Below are positions 43,467 through 52,764 of a DNA stretch of 64,000 nt, piece after piece (position 1 is the first letter of the stretch; each line of letters starts with the position of its first letter). The stretch is from Nitrospirota bacterium (GTDB taxonomy: Bacteria; Nitrospirota; Thermodesulfovibrionia; Thermodesulfovibrionales; Dissulfurispiraceae), in assembly GCA_040752355.1 (NCBI GenBank), contig JBFMHE010000001.1:62001-126000 (forward strand), in the 5' to 3' direction. Below the pieces are notes generated by a model that saw only the letters and a list, made by a program, of their open reading frames with translations, had not been told where the DNA came from and made no database searches. The translations under genes and the position numbers were made by a program.

Positions 43467-44636
43467 ATGATGAGAGCCGATGTCATAATCATAGGCGCCG
43501 GAGCTGCAGGGCTCATGGCCGCCATGACTGCCGGGAAACGGGGGAGATCGGTGCTCGTCCTGGACCATGCGGGAAAGGCGGGCAGGAAGATCCGCATTGC
43601 CGGAGGAGGGCGCTGCAACTTCACCAATATCAATGCCGGGGCCGGGCACTACATTTCGGCGAACCCGCACTTCTGCAAGTCCGCCCTCGCCCAGTTCAGT
43701 CCTTCCGATTTCATCGCGGTGATCGAGCAGCACCGCATCCCCTACGAGGAGAGGAAGGAGGGGCAGCTCTTCTGCGTGCGGAGCTCCGCCGATATCATAC
43801 GAATGCTCGAACAGGAGTGCCGCGATGCAGGAGCAGTTATCCATCTCGGCTGCACGCTGCACGGGGTCGAACGACGGGATGCCTTTGCCGTCACCACGAG
43901 CAAGGGGATTTTTCGATCCTCCTCAGTGATTGTCGCCACGGGCGGCCTCTCCTATCCGAATATCGGCGCTTCGGGGCTGGGGCATGCGATTGCGCGGCGT
44001 TTCGGACTTGCCGTGACGGAGCTGCACCCCGCGCTCGTGCCCCTCGTCTTCAGCCGGAAGGACCAGAGGATATTCGGCGAGCTGGCCGGCATTTCGTTTC
44101 CTGCAGCGGTGAGCTGCAAGGAACGGACATTCCGCGAGAATATACTCTTCACCCATAAGGGGCTGAGCGGCCCCGCCATACTCCAGATATCGTCGTACTG
44201 GAACAGAGGAGACCTGCTCTCGATCGATCTGCTCCCCGATGTGGACACCCGCGCGGTGCTCACGGCGCGCCGGCAGAGCAGGGCGATTCTCGCTACGCTG
44301 CTTTCGAGCTCTCTTCCCCGGCGCTTTGCCCATACCTGGTGCAGCCTCCACGGCTGGGAGAGACCGATGGCTGCGTACTCCGCCAAGGAGCTCGATGCCA
44401 TCGCGCAGCGGCTCCATGCCTGGGAGCTGTATCCGGCAGGGACCGAAGGCTACGCTACGGCTGAAGTGACGCGCGGCGGTGTCGATACCGATGAGCTCTC
44501 TTCGAAGACGATGGAGGCGCGGAAGGTACCGGGGCTCTACTTTGCCGGGGAAGTGGTCGATGTTACGGGGCAGCTCGGAGGATACAACCTCCAATGGGCG
44601 TGGTCGTCGGGATACGCTGCGGGCCGTTCTGCGTAG
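43467..44636 (+). CDS. HI0933-family (YhiN-like) FAD-dependent oxidoreductase
   Basis: 389-residue flavoprotein. The dinucleotide site is VIIIGAGAAGLMAAMTAGKRG, and the family hallmark KAGRKIRIAGGGRCNFTN follows. TKGIFRSSSVIVATGGLSYPNIG and the C-terminal GLYFAGEVVDVTG complete the FAD-binding pattern. The substrate of this family is unknown. It follows a strong terminator and precedes the Maf gene. Confidence 0.9.
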   Translation: MMRADVIIIGAGAAGLMAAMTAGKRGRSVLVLDHAGKAGRKIRIAGGGRCNFTNINAGAGHYISANPHFCKSALAQFSPSDFIAVIEQHRIPYEERKEGQLFCVRSSADIIRMLEQECRDAGAVIHLGCTLHGVERRDAFAVTTSKGIFRSSSVIVATGGLSYPNIGASGLGHAIARRFGLAVTELHPALVPLVFSRKDQRIFGELAGISFPAAVSCKERTFRENILFTHKGLSGPAILQISSYWNRGDLLSIDLLPDVDTRAVLTARRQSRAILATLLSSSLPRRFAHTWCSLHGWERPMAAYSAKELDAIAQRLHAWELYPAGTEGYATAEVTRGGVDTDELSSKTMEARKVPGLYFAGEVVDVTGQLGGYNLQWAWSSGYAAGRSA

Positions 44637-44701
44637 TCCGTGAGGGGAACGGCACCTCTTTTTGTTATAATTACCCGGTTATTTACCGCTACGGGAGAAC
44701 A

Positions 44702-45283
44702 ATGCAGAAGAGAAAGATAGTCCTTGCATCGGCATCGCCGAGGAGACGGGAGCTCCTGAGGCTCATCGGCCTCTCTTTTACCGTGGACCCGAGCGACTAT
44801 GAGGAGGATATGAGCATCGGGAAGGCTCCTCATGCCCTTGCGCGCTACCTCTCGGCGGAGAAGGCGAGGGCGATAGCTGGAAAGTACGATGATTCGCTTG
44901 TTATCGCAGCCGACACCTTCATTGTCTTCAGGGGGAAGCTGCTCGGCAAACCCCATACTCCCGGGGAGGCCCGGAAGATGCTCGCTCTGCTCAGCGGCAA
45001 GAGGCATTCGGTCATCACCGGGTTCACCATTCTGGATACCGGAGCGGAGCGCCGGCTCTCCCGCTCTGTCGAGACGAAGGTCTGGTTCAGGAGGCTTGCC
45101 GCAGCAGAGATCGATGCCTACGTCGATACAAAGGAGCCCCTGGACAAAGCAGGGGCTTATGCGATTCAAGGCCTGGGATCGGTGCTCGTCAGGAAGATCG
45201 AAGGGGACTACTTCAATGTAATCGGCCTGCCCGTGAGCGCCCTCGCCGAAGGACTGAAGAAATTCGGCATTACCATCCTCTAA
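44702..45283 (+). CDS. maf: Maf-family nucleoside triphosphate pyrophosphatase
   Basis: 193 residues from ATG 44702 (GGGAG upstream). LASASPRRRELL is the phosphate-binding start, followed by AADTFIVFRGKLLGKP and the LSGKRHSVITGF segment. Maf proteins hydrolyse dTTP, UTP or modified nucleotides to monophosphates. The usual acidic YVDT-EPLDKAGAYAIQG motif is present. Confidence 0.93.
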   Translation: MQKRKIVLASASPRRRELLRLIGLSFTVDPSDYEEDMSIGKAPHALARYLSAEKARAIAGKYDDSLVIAADTFIVFRGKLLGKPHTPGEARKMLALLSGKRHSVITGFTILDTGAERRLSRSVETKVWFRRLAAAEIDAYVDTKEPLDKAGAYAIQGLGSVLVRKIEGDYFNVIGLPVSALAEGLKKFGITIL

Positions 45284-45287
45284 AAGC

Positions 45288-45391
45288 AAATCCGAAATCC
45301 TAAGCACGAAATCCTAAGCACGGATTGGGTTTCGAGGTTAGCGTTTCGAGTTCAGCGTTTCGGATTTCGAGTTTCACATTTCGAGTTTGCC
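45288..45391 (+). repeat. Mirrored heptamer-repeat element
   Basis: Clean 7-mers: CGAAATC CTAAGCA CGAAATC CTAAGCA CGGATTG, then the complement in kind: GGTTTCG AGGTTAG CGTTTCG AGTTCAG CGTTTCG GATTTCG AGTTTCA CATTTCG. About 100 bp between convergent genes. Confidence 0.75.
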
Positions 45392-45775
45392 TTAATAGAT
45401 CGATCGTATTCTTCCGGTCCTCTTGTCGACGATGACTTTATCGATAAGCTCGTTGCTGCCGTCCCTGATCTCTGCTTCGTAGTAGACCTCGCGCTCCCTG
45501 ACCTCGCCGATCTTAACCTTTCTCTTCGAAAAGTATTCCCTGATGATCTGTTCAGCCTCCCGGGCCGAGGTGACGGCGCGCTTCTCTCCGTAGGTGCTGG
45601 TCCTGGAGCCGCCATAGGGGGAGCGCTCGGCCCTGCTGTCGGCGGCATGGACGGCCGGGGGAAGCAGTACGGGGAAGGAAGGGCCGGCTGCGTCGGCAGC
45701 GCCCGGAAGGACGATTCCCGCCCCATGCAGCAGCATGATGACAAGGCCGCATTGTCTCCACGCTATCCCTTTCAT
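45392..45775 (-). CDS. Small exported protein, PepSY-like C-terminus
   Basis: 127 residues: signal peptide (cleavage near DAA-GPS), a Pro/Ala linker, then about 65 residues with the alternating pattern AREAEQIIREYFSKRKVKIG, EREVYYEAEIRDGSNE and VDKRTGRIRSIY, which resembles a PepSY-type domain. Function unknown; such domains often inhibit or regulate periplasmic proteases. It has its own strong promoter. Confidence 0.7.
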   Translation of the reverse strand: MKGIAWRQCGLVIMLLHGAGIVLPGAADAAGPSFPVLLPPAVHAADSRAERSPYGGSRTSTYGEKRAVTSAREAEQIIREYFSKRKVKIGEVREREVYYEAEIRDGSNELIDKVIVDKRTGRIRSIY

Positions 45776-45831
45776 GAAGGCGTCTCTCTCCTTTCGACGG
45801 CGGAATCGGTCGCTTCGGCTGCGTTTCGTAC

Positions 45832-45860
45832 ATTATAGAAGGTGCTTGCGTCCAGGTCAA
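45832..45860 (-). promoter_or_regulatory. Sigma-70 promoter of the PepSY-like gene
   Basis: Minus strand TTGACC, 17-nt spacer, perfect TATAAT, about 57 bp before the ATG at 45775. Confidence 0.75.
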
Positions 45861-45911
45861 TGCATACCGGGTTTGGTATGCGGGAAGGGGGCGCCCCGCC
45901 CCCTTCCTCTA
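45861..45911 (+). repeat. Two adjacent hairpins after the triheme cytochrome gene
   Basis: GCATACC-GGGTTT-GGTATGC and GGAAGGGGGCG-CCCC-GCCCCCTTCC lie in tandem between two minus-strand genes. Possibly a structured 3' end of the cytochrome mRNA; no U-run follows. Confidence 0.5.
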
Positions 45912-45917
45912 GTGCTC

Positions 45918-46232
45918 TTACTTCTTATGGCATTTGGCGCAGGAGGCCGGATCGTTCGTTCCGAACGCCTTTGTCCCATTATGGCAGGCGCCGCAGAACG
46001 TGCCTTTGTTGAGGGATTCCATGGTCATCGTCGTCCCTCCCTTTTTCATCGGGAAGACGCCGGTGTGGCATTCTGCGCATTTGATCCCTTTCTCGGCATG
46101 CGACTTCCCGTCGAAGACTACTTTGCCCGCCGTGCTGTTCCATTCGAGGGTCTTCCCTGCAGGGACCGCGAAGGCGCTCCCGGTCACGAGCATCAATGCC
46201 ATACCCAGAGCCACTGCTGCTGCCAGTTTCAT
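45918..46232 (-). CDS. Periplasmic triheme c7-type cytochrome
   Basis: 104 residues with a signal peptide (SAFA-VPA) and three heme motifs, CAECH, CGACH and CAKCH, plus additional His residues for bis-His ligation. The layout KVVFDGKSHAEKGIKCAECH, then TFCGACHNGTKAFG, fits the c(7)-type triheme domain used for periplasmic electron transfer in metal reducers and related anaerobes. GGAGAATGAG precedes the ATG. It follows the His/Arg-rich exported protein gene by 32 bp. Confidence 0.92.
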   Translation of the reverse strand: MKLAAAVALGMALMLVTGSAFAVPAGKTLEWNSTAGKVVFDGKSHAEKGIKCAECHTGVFPMKKGGTTMTMESLNKGTFCGACHNGTKAFGTNDPASCAKCHKK

Positions 46233-46264
46233 CTCATTCTCCTTTCGGTTTTATTGCTCTTTTC

Positions 46265-46645
46265 CTAATCATCGCAATCGTGGTGGCGATATCTCTTCCG
46301 GGCGTCCGCCCGCCCCCGCTCATACGCGCGCTCCCGCCACTCGTCACGCCATCCGCGCTCATAGGCCTTATTCCGATGGCGGTAGTGCTTGTGGTGCGGA
46401 CGATCATCCGTTACATAGATGATCTCCCTCGTCTCCGTATACGACGGGTAGGACGCGGCATAGGCCGGCTGCGCCGGCGAGATCTCCCTTACCACCGCCT
46501 GGAGCATGGGTTTCCCGAAGATAGCGATGGCGCCGGCGAGCATCGCCGCCGATTCATTGTTCATCGCCTCTGCTTCCGCGCTTCCCATAAAGAGAAACCC
46601 GCATGCCAGGACCGCCACCAGGATGAATGATACGATCGTCTTCAT
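46265..46645 (-). CDS. Small exported His/Arg/Tyr-rich protein
   Basis: 126 residues from ATG 46645 (AAGGAGGAATATC upstream). A signal peptide (about 25 residues) and a short hydrophobic segment are followed by a strongly basic tail rich in His, Arg and Tyr (RPHHKHYRHRNKAYERG, ending RHHDCDD). Metal or heme binding is possible. It lies 32 bp upstream of the triheme cytochrome gene, likely the same operon. Confidence 0.68.
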   Translation of the reverse strand: MKTIVSFILVAVLACGFLFMGSAEAEAMNNESAAMLAGAIAIFGKPMLQAVVREISPAQPAYAASYPSYTETREIIYVTDDRPHHKHYRHRNKAYERGWRDEWRERAYERGRADARKRYRHHDCDD

Positions 46646-46886
46646 GATATTCCTCCTTCTTGATGTCCACCTCTCGGTTATTCTCTGCCCCCGGCTGTTC
46701 CGGGGGACAGGTGCTGCAGCATTATCGAGCGGTACCGTTTCACTGCCACCTCCTTTCATGCTCACCTCCGCTCACCATGCCTGCTGCGTTTTCTTGATTC
46801 CAGAATACCAGAGCGGTATGAAAGGAGCGCGAAGAGAGTATGAAGAATTGTGAAGAGGGAGAAAAGAGGTCACCCGGCTTGGGCCA

Positions 46887-46915
46887 TTGAAAATAGTGCA
46901 AATGGTTTGTAAACT
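46887..46915 (+). promoter_or_regulatory. Promoter of the STAND/BTAD regulator
   Basis: TTGAAA, 17-nt spacer, TAAACT, 24 bp before the regulator ATG. Confidence 0.5.
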
Positions 46916-46938
46916 AGACGGACTACATACTTGGGGAT

Positions 46939-49900
46939 ATGTCTGTGCAGCAGTCTTCTGTAGCAAAAATAACACGTCCTAAAGCTTCCGGAGCCCTCTC
47001 AAGAGAGCGACTGTTCCGTCTGCTTGATGGACGCCGTAATGAACCGATTACCTGGATTGAGGGGCCTGCCGGCTCCGGCAAAACCACCCTTGTCGCGAGC
47101 TATCTCGATACGCGCAGGCTACCCTGCCTCTGGTATCAAGTGGATGAAGGGGATACGGACTTCGCTACGTTCTTTTATTATATGGGAGTGGCGGCAAGAG
47201 CAGTGGCGCCGAAAAAGAACAAGCCGCTGCCGCTGCTGACCCCGGAATACCTTGGAGGGCTCCCGGTCTTCACGAGACGCTATTTTGAAGAGCTGTACGG
47301 CCGTCTTAAAACCCCCTTTGTAGTCGTCCTCGACAACTATCAGGAGGTGCAGGACAAGTCCACGTTTCACGATATCGTCAGCTGCGGCCTAAGCGCTCTC
47401 CCTGATGGAATAAACGTGATGATCCTGAGCAGAAGTGAACCGCCGCCTGCATTTGCCCGTCTCCGTGCTGCTCATAAGGTCAGTTTCCTTTCGTACGGTG
47501 ATATTCGCTTTACATTTGATGAGTCGTTGCAGTTTGCTCTCAGGCATAGCGTGCTGGATCGAGAATCCATTAAAGCGCTGCACGAAAAGACGGAGGGATG
47601 GGCAGCCGGTATGGTACTGATGCTCGAAAGCGCGAAGATAGAGGGTATAGATTACCGTGAGACAGGCACACAGTCGTATTCCGTAATTTTCGACTATTTT
47701 GCCGGAGAGATATTTAGTAAAGCGGCGAAAGAGGTGCAGGAGTTTCTCCTCAAAACCTCGGTGTTGCCAAAGATGATTCCCCGTACGGCAGAACGGCTAA
47801 CCGGGATGCATAACGCAGGTCGCCTTTTATCCGATTTGAACAAGAATAACTATTTTACCGATCGGCATTCTCATCACCATCCCGTTTATCAATATCACCC
47901 GTTATTCCGGGAATTTCTTTTGGCCAAAGCGGGCGATGTCTTCAGCCGCGATGAGTTGTCCGCCTTGCGAAGCACTGCAGCCGGATTATTGGGGGAATCA
48001 GGAGATGTGGAGGACGCTGCCGTGCTGCTCGGAGATGCGGAAGATTGGGCCGGGCTTGAACAATTAATCCTCGGCAGCGCCGTGCTCCTTGCGGTGCAGG
48101 GGAGGAGCGGGACCCTTCAGGAGTGGATTGAAAGGATTCCCGGAGAGCGGCTGAACGCTTCACCCTGGCTCCTCTATTGGCTCGGCATCTGCCGGATGCC
48201 TTTCACCCCTGGGGAAAGCGGCAGGCTTTTTGAGCAAGCATTTCACCTTTTCAAAGAGCAGAAGGATTCGACAGGAATCTTTCTGTCATGGTCAGGCGCC
48301 GTGGATACCTTACTTTTTGATTGGAACGATTCCATGCCTCTCGATTACTGGATCGAACAATTCTCCAGCTATATGCAGAGCGGGCCGTCCTTTTCATCTC
48401 CTGAAGTCGAGCTGAGGGTGTCATTGAGCATGACTATCGCGCTGATGATACGGCAGCCCTGGAGGTCCGACCTTCCGCAATGGCTGGAGCGGGCGTTATC
48501 GCTTGCGCGGCAGGCACCGGACATCAATCTCCGTATCCGGACCCTTTCCTCTGCAGTCAATTATTACGCATGGGTAGGCGATTTCAGCAAGGCGACAAGT
48601 GCACTTGAAGAAATCCGCGGTTCTGCCAGTTTACCGGACGTGTCTCCTCTAACGACAATCACCTGGCTTTGGCTTGAAACAGCGTTCTCCATCACCTCCG
48701 GAGCATCCGTTGATTCGGCGCTCAGCCAAATTTCACGGGTCCTTGAGCTTGCCGAGACGACAGGGATACATGTATGGGACCACATGCTTTTTGCCATGGG
48801 GGTCTATGTTTCCCTTATTCAAAATGATCTTGCAACAGCATCCCATTTTCTCAGGAAGAAAGAGAGTGTCCTTCGTGACCGGCAGGGGAACGGCTATTCC
48901 CACTACCTCTACCTCTCCAGCTGGTATTACTACCTGAAAGGAGATATGTCACGGGCCGCAGCAGATGCAGTCGAGGCCCTGCGGCTAGCCGAGGAGACCG
49001 GATACATTTTCCCCATCATACAGGCCCGTCTGGCTGCAGCCCAACTGTTTCATGAGCAGGGTCGGGATCAGGAGGCGAATGCCTTAACTGCCAAGGCATA
49101 TGAATTAGCGAACCGGGCAAAAAGTGTTCAGCTCCGCTATGCATGCCTCCTGGTTAAGACCCAGTTTGCCTTTGACGGGAGCAGGGACGCGGAGGGTCTG
49201 GGGTTTCTGGAAGCTGCGCTGCGCCTGGGAAGGGAAAACAGATATTTCTATATGACGTGGTGGTTCCCGACGAAGGTTTTGTCACGCTTGTGCGTGCATG
49301 CGCTTGAGGCCGGCATAGAGACCGGGCATGTGCGGAATCTCATCAGAACATGCAAACTTGAACCTCCCGAGGAGGAAGCAGTGCACCGACTCGAATACTG
49401 GCCGTGGCCTTTGAAAATATACACTCTCGGGCAGTTCGAGATCGTGAAAGATGATAAGCCGCTCTTCTTTTCAGGAAAGGTGCAGAAAAAACCCCTTGCC
49501 ATGCTCAAGGCGATCATAGCGTTCGGAGGCAAGGAGATATCGGAGGAGAAGCTGACCGACCTCTTATGGCCGGATGCCGACGGCGATACCGCCCATGTGG
49601 CATTCACCACAACGCTCCATCGCCTGCGAAAGCTGATCGGAAATGAAAGGGTGATTCAGCTTCAGGGGCATGCAGTCAGTCTTGACCGGAAATACTGCTG
49701 GGTGGATGCGTGGGCATTCGAGCACCTCCTCGAAAAGAGCACTCGACAACCATCAGACGCCGGAGCGCCGACAGATACGGCAAGGGACCTCATCGATAAA
49801 GCGATCTCCCTGTACAAGGGGCATTTCCTGCCCGGCGACCTGAACAAGAATTGGACGCTCTCCCTTCGCGAACGACTCAGGGGCTCCTTTCTCGCCGGCA

Positions 49901-50154
49901 TCAGAGCGGCAGCTCATTCGTATAGTAAGGAAGGGGAATGGGAGAAGGCAGCGGAATATTATCGGAAAGGGATCGATATCGTCGATGTTGCCGAAGACCT
50001 TTATCAGGGTCTTATGCTGTGCTATCACCGACTGGGATGGAGGTCGGATGCCCTGTCGGTATATGAGCGATGCAAAGCCGTGCTCGAGGCGGTGCTGGGA
50101 GTAATGCCGCTGCCCCAGACCGATGCGCTTCGAGACGACATCCTGAAGAGCTGA
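46939..50154 (+). CDS. MalT/SARP-like STAND transcriptional regulator with BTAD domain
   Basis: 1071-residue regulator. The N-terminus is a STAND ATPase (P-loop EGPAGSGKTTLVASYL, Walker B-like PFVVVLDNYQEV). The middle is a long alpha-helical TPR-type array typical of MalT relatives. Near residues 822-920 a winged-helix DNA-binding domain (LGQFEIVKDDKPL, EEKLTDLLWPDADGD) is followed by a bacterial transcriptional activation domain (YRKGIDIVDVAEDLYQGLML). Such proteins oligomerise on a signal and activate nearby genes; the neighbouring surface-protein genes are the likely targets. Codon use and GC are visibly different from the flanking housekeeping genes. Confidence 0.88.
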   Translation: MSVQQSSVAKITRPKASGALSRERLFRLLDGRRNEPITWIEGPAGSGKTTLVASYLDTRRLPCLWYQVDEGDTDFATFFYYMGVAARAVAPKKNKPLPLLTPEYLGGLPVFTRRYFEELYGRLKTPFVVVLDNYQEVQDKSTFHDIVSCGLSALPDGINVMILSRSEPPPAFARLRAAHKVSFLSYGDIRFTFDESLQFALRHSVLDRESIKALHEKTEGWAAGMVLMLESAKIEGIDYRETGTQSYSVIFDYFAGEIFSKAAKEVQEFLLKTSVLPKMIPRTAERLTGMHNAGRLLSDLNKNNYFTDRHSHHHPVYQYHPLFREFLLAKAGDVFSRDELSALRSTAAGLLGESGDVEDAAVLLGDAEDWAGLEQLILGSAVLLAVQGRSGTLQEWIERIPGERLNASPWLLYWLGICRMPFTPGESGRLFEQAFHLFKEQKDSTGIFLSWSGAVDTLLFDWNDSMPLDYWIEQFSSYMQSGPSFSSPEVELRVSLSMTIALMIRQPWRSDLPQWLERALSLARQAPDINLRIRTLSSAVNYYAWVGDFSKATSALEEIRGSASLPDVSPLTTITWLWLETAFSITSGASVDSALSQISRVLELAETTGIHVWDHMLFAMGVYVSLIQNDLATASHFLRKKESVLRDRQGNGYSHYLYLSSWYYYLKGDMSRAAADAVEALRLAEETGYIFPIIQARLAAAQLFHEQGRDQEANALTAKAYELANRAKSVQLRYACLLVKTQFAFDGSRDAEGLGFLEAALRLGRENRYFYMTWWFPTKVLSRLCVHALEAGIETGHVRNLIRTCKLEPPEEEAVHRLEYWPWPLKIYTLGQFEIVKDDKPLFFSGKVQKKPLAMLKAIIAFGGKEISEEKLTDLLWPDADGDTAHVAFTTTLHRLRKLIGNERVIQLQGHAVSLDRKYCWVDAWAFEHLLEKSTRQPSDAGAPTDTARDLIDKAISLYKGHFLPGDLNKNWTLSLRERLRGSFLAGIRAAAHSYSKEGEWEKAAEYYRKGIDIVDVAEDLYQGLMLCYHRLGWRSDALSVYERCKAVLEAVLGVMPLPQTDALRDDILKS

Positions 50155-50223
50155 CCATCTCATAAGTACTCTCCTTTTAACGCAATTCCATAATTCCTCG
50201 CACCATACCTCTCTCCGCGACTC

Positions 50224-50399
50224 AGAGCGTGTCTTAAAAGTCCTTCGTGACGAGGTCGAGCGAAGATGTGCCGGGCAAGGCGGCAGGGGAGAAGAGCCCG
50301 GAGGCGTAGCAGAGCTACGTTGAGGACTCTTTCTCCCCGACAACGCAGCACGGGAAATCTGTAGCCGACCGCAGTAGATGGACTTTTAAGACACGCTCT
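50224..50399 (+). mobile_element. 176-bp MITE-like palindromic element
   Basis: Perfect 20-bp terminal inverted repeats (AGAGCGTGTCTTAAAAGTCC at 50224-50243 and its complement at 50380-50399) flank a non-coding core that is itself an imperfect palindrome (GTGCCGGG..GGGGAGAAG against CTTTCTCCCC..CAGCAC, centre GCGTAGC-AGA-GCTACG). No transposase is encoded. CTCAGAG-like bases occur on both sides, but a target duplication cannot be fixed. It sits between the regulator and the PEP-CTERM gene. Confidence 0.75.
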
Positions 50400-50563
50400 C
50401 AGAGATATGTAACCAATCCGTAAGCAGCCGTGTGATACCGTATAAAGGCCGTTTCAGGCTCATTTTTTGGATACGGGCAAAGAGGTGAAGAAGTGCAGCG
50501 AGGGAGAGATGCAGAGCCGGATAGAGAGCGGAGCAAAGAAAAAAACCAGGAGGAATTATTACG

Positions 50564-51163
50564 ATGTGGAAGAAGATTTTATTCATCCTTGCTGTAGCTA
50601 TCCTGATGCAGGGAACAGCAGCCCATGCCCTTGAGCTGATGACAAACGGCGGGTTCGAGACAGGGGACGTGAGCGGATGGTCCCACTACGGCGATATGAG
50701 TTATTCAGGTGTGGATAGCTTCATGCCGCACACCGGGAGTTATGGCTTTTACGCCGGCCCGACGTCCGATGCAACTTACATAAAGCAGAGCCTTCCGACC
50801 GTTGCAGGGCAGCAGTATACACTGAGCTTCTGGATGAGCAGGGACACGCAGGGCAATCCTTTTGAAGAGCCGTTCAACTGGTTCACGGCCCTGTGGGACG
50901 ACGCTCCTGTTCTGAACATGGAGAATTTCTTTGAGCAGGAGTATATGTTGTATTCCTTCACCGTGCAGGCAGCATCAACCGGATCACTGCTCACCTTCGG
51001 CCTCTTCGATTCACAGTCGTTCATCAACCTTGATGACGTCTCGGTGACGGGTCCCGATGTTCCAACTGCCGTTCCCGAGCCGGGCACCGTGGTGCTTCTG
51101 GGGGTAGGGTTGATCGGCATTATAGGAGCAAGAAAAATGGTCAGGGCAAAGCGGCAGGGTTAA
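50564..51163 (+). CDS. PEP-CTERM sorting-domain protein with carbohydrate-binding-like fold
   Basis: 199 residues: signal peptide (AHA-LEL), then a jelly-roll-like domain beginning NGGFETGDVSGWSHYG, and the PEP-CTERM tail VPEPGTVVLLGVGLIG followed by a basic end (RKMVRAKRQG). PEP-CTERM proteins are processed by exosortase and tied to exopolysaccharide. AGGAGG precedes the ATG. It is the first of the surface genes after the regulator; no exosortase is in the window. Confidence 0.92.
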   Translation: MWKKILFILAVAILMQGTAAHALELMTNGGFETGDVSGWSHYGDMSYSGVDSFMPHTGSYGFYAGPTSDATYIKQSLPTVAGQQYTLSFWMSRDTQGNPFEEPFNWFTALWDDAPVLNMENFFEQEYMLYSFTVQAASTGSLLTFGLFDSQSFINLDDVSVTGPDVPTAVPEPGTVVLLGVGLIGIIGARKMVRAKRQG

Positions 51164-51221
51164 AGCGGTTCAGAATTATTACTGTAGATACTGAAAAATT
51201 ACATAAAAGGAGAAAAGAGCG

Positions 51222-52634
51222 ATGAGGCAGAAGACAGCGGTACTACTCAGTCTAGTTTTAGTTTGTGCAGTCTTCATATCGGGAGCAGTAGAGAGTGCAG
51301 GGGCAGCGGAAGTGGGGAAGCAGCTGTACTATCAGAAGAAGCTCAGCAGCGCTCCCACCACGAGCGCAACGGCGACCCCGGTCGTCTTCACCTTCAGCCT
51401 CTGGGATGCGGAGAGCGGAGGGACGGTAAAGTGGTACGAGAGCAAGCCTATTTCGGTCGTGAGCACGACACGTCTGGTCAGCACGTATCTGGGAGACTCG
51501 ACAGCGTTCGACAACTACCAGGTGGACTTCTCGGAGCAGTTATGGGTGCAGGTGGAAGTCAACGGAGCAGCGGTAGGGACGAGAGAGAAGCTGGGCGTAG
51601 TCCCTTATGCACTGTGGAGCGCACAGAGCGATGTGCCCGGAGTACCGGGGCCTGCAGGACCGCAGGGACCACAAGGCGTACAGGGCGAAACAGGGCCGAT
51701 GGGGCATCAGGGGCTCAAAGGTGATAAAGGAGACAAAGGAGACAAAGGAGATACGGGACCGCAAGGCCCTCAGGGTCCACAAGGGCCGGCTCCAGACATG
51801 TCGCAATACTATTCAAAAGCAGAGATAGATGCCATGCTTCGTGCACGACTGCTCAGTTTCACCCAGGTGGATGCAGGGGATGACAATACGTGCGGCCTGA
51901 AGACCGACGGTACCGTCGCCTGCTGGGGAAGTAATTACTCTGGTAAAAGCACACCGCCTGCGGGCACTTTCCTACAGGTGTCTGCTGGGGTGTTCCATAC
52001 GTGCGGCGTGAGGGCCGACCACACCGTCGCCTGCTGGGGATGGACTAACTATGGACAAAACACACCGCCTGCAGGGACTTTCAAACAGGTGTCTGCTGGT
52101 ATTGGCAATACATGCGGCGTGAGGACCAACGGCACCGTCGATTGCTGGGGAAATGATAACTATGGTCAAAGCACACCGCCTACGGGTACATTCACACAAG
52201 TGTCTACTGGTGATTTTCACGCATGCGGCGTGAGGATCAACGGCACCGTCGCCTGCTGGGGAGCTAATTTAGCTGGCGAGAGCACACCGCCTGCGGGGAC
52301 TTTCACACAGGTGGCTGCCGGGAGCAGCCATACATGCGGCGTGAGGACCAACGGCACCGTCGATTGCTGGGGTAATAATGCCTATGGGGTAAGCACACCG
52401 CCTGCGGGCGCTTTCACACAGGTGGCTACTTACAGTACCCATTCTTGTGGAGTAAAGACCGATCGTACCGTCGATTGCTGGGGAAATGATAACTATGGTC
52501 AAAGCACACCGCGTGCAGGCACTTTCTTACAGGTGACTGCTGGTACCAGCCATACATGCGGAGTGAAGACCGACGGCACCGTCGCCTGCTGGGGCTATAA
52601 TAGCGATGGACAAAGCACACCGCCCATGCCATAG
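51222..52634 (+). CDS. Exported collagen-stalk protein with seven RCC1-like repeats
   Basis: 470 residues. After a signal peptide (AGA-AEV) comes a beta-rich module of about 105 residues ([20 protein letters not shown] to [12 protein letters not shown]), found at the base of many bacterial stalked surface proteins. Then a collagen-like stalk of 17 Gly-X-Y triplets (residues about 137-189), a short helical segment, and seven 37-residue repeats from residue 213 to the end, each of the form FTQVSAGxxHTCGV..GTVxCWG....GQSTPPAGT with two Cys. Seven repeats suit a seven-bladed propeller. The next gene is a paralogue with another head. Confidence 0.88.
   Translation: MRQKTAVLLSLVLVCAVFISGAVESAGAAEVGKQLYYQKKLSSAPTTSATATPVVFTFSLWDAESGGTVKWYESKPISVVSTTRLVSTYLGDSTAFDNYQVDFSEQLWVQVEVNGAAVGTREKLGVVPYALWSAQSDVPGVPGPAGPQGPQGVQGETGPMGHQGLKGDKGDKGDKGDTGPQGPQGPQGPAPDMSQYYSKAEIDAMLRARLLSFTQVDAGDDNTCGLKTDGTVACWGSNYSGKSTPPAGTFLQVSAGVFHTCGVRADHTVACWGWTNYGQNTPPAGTFKQVSAGIGNTCGVRTNGTVDCWGNDNYGQSTPPTGTFTQVSTGDFHACGVRINGTVACWGANLAGESTPPAGTFTQVAAGSSHTCGVRTNGTVDCWGNNAYGVSTPPAGAFTQVATYSTHSCGVKTDRTVDCWGNDNYGQSTPRAGTFLQVTAGTSHTCGVKTDGTVACWGYNSDGQSTPPMP
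51858..52631 (+). repeat. Seven tandem 111-bp coding repeats
   Basis: Repeat starts are near 51858, 51969, 52080, 52191, 52302, 52413 and 52524. Units share blocks such as ACACCGCCTGCGGG and CATGCGGCGTGAGGACC but are diverged, so they are not recent copies. They encode the propeller blades. Confidence 0.9.
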
Positions 52635-52764
52635 TGGTGTTTTCTCTAAAGGGTAGCATGCAGTAAACGTCTGGGGCAGTCACCGCAGAAATGGGGTGGT
52701 TGCCCCAATGACTGAGAGATATAGTGATACAGATACAACGAGAAGGAAAAAGGAGAAACGAACG

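Noticed and set aside
45861-45911. Rho-independent terminator for the triheme cytochrome gene
   Set aside because: Two stable hairpins are present but no U-run follows on the minus strand, so I list them only as repeats.
51858-52631. Tandem repeats considered as a CRISPR-like array
   Set aside because: Units are 111 bp, in frame, diverged and encode propeller blades; there is no spacer-repeat alternation.
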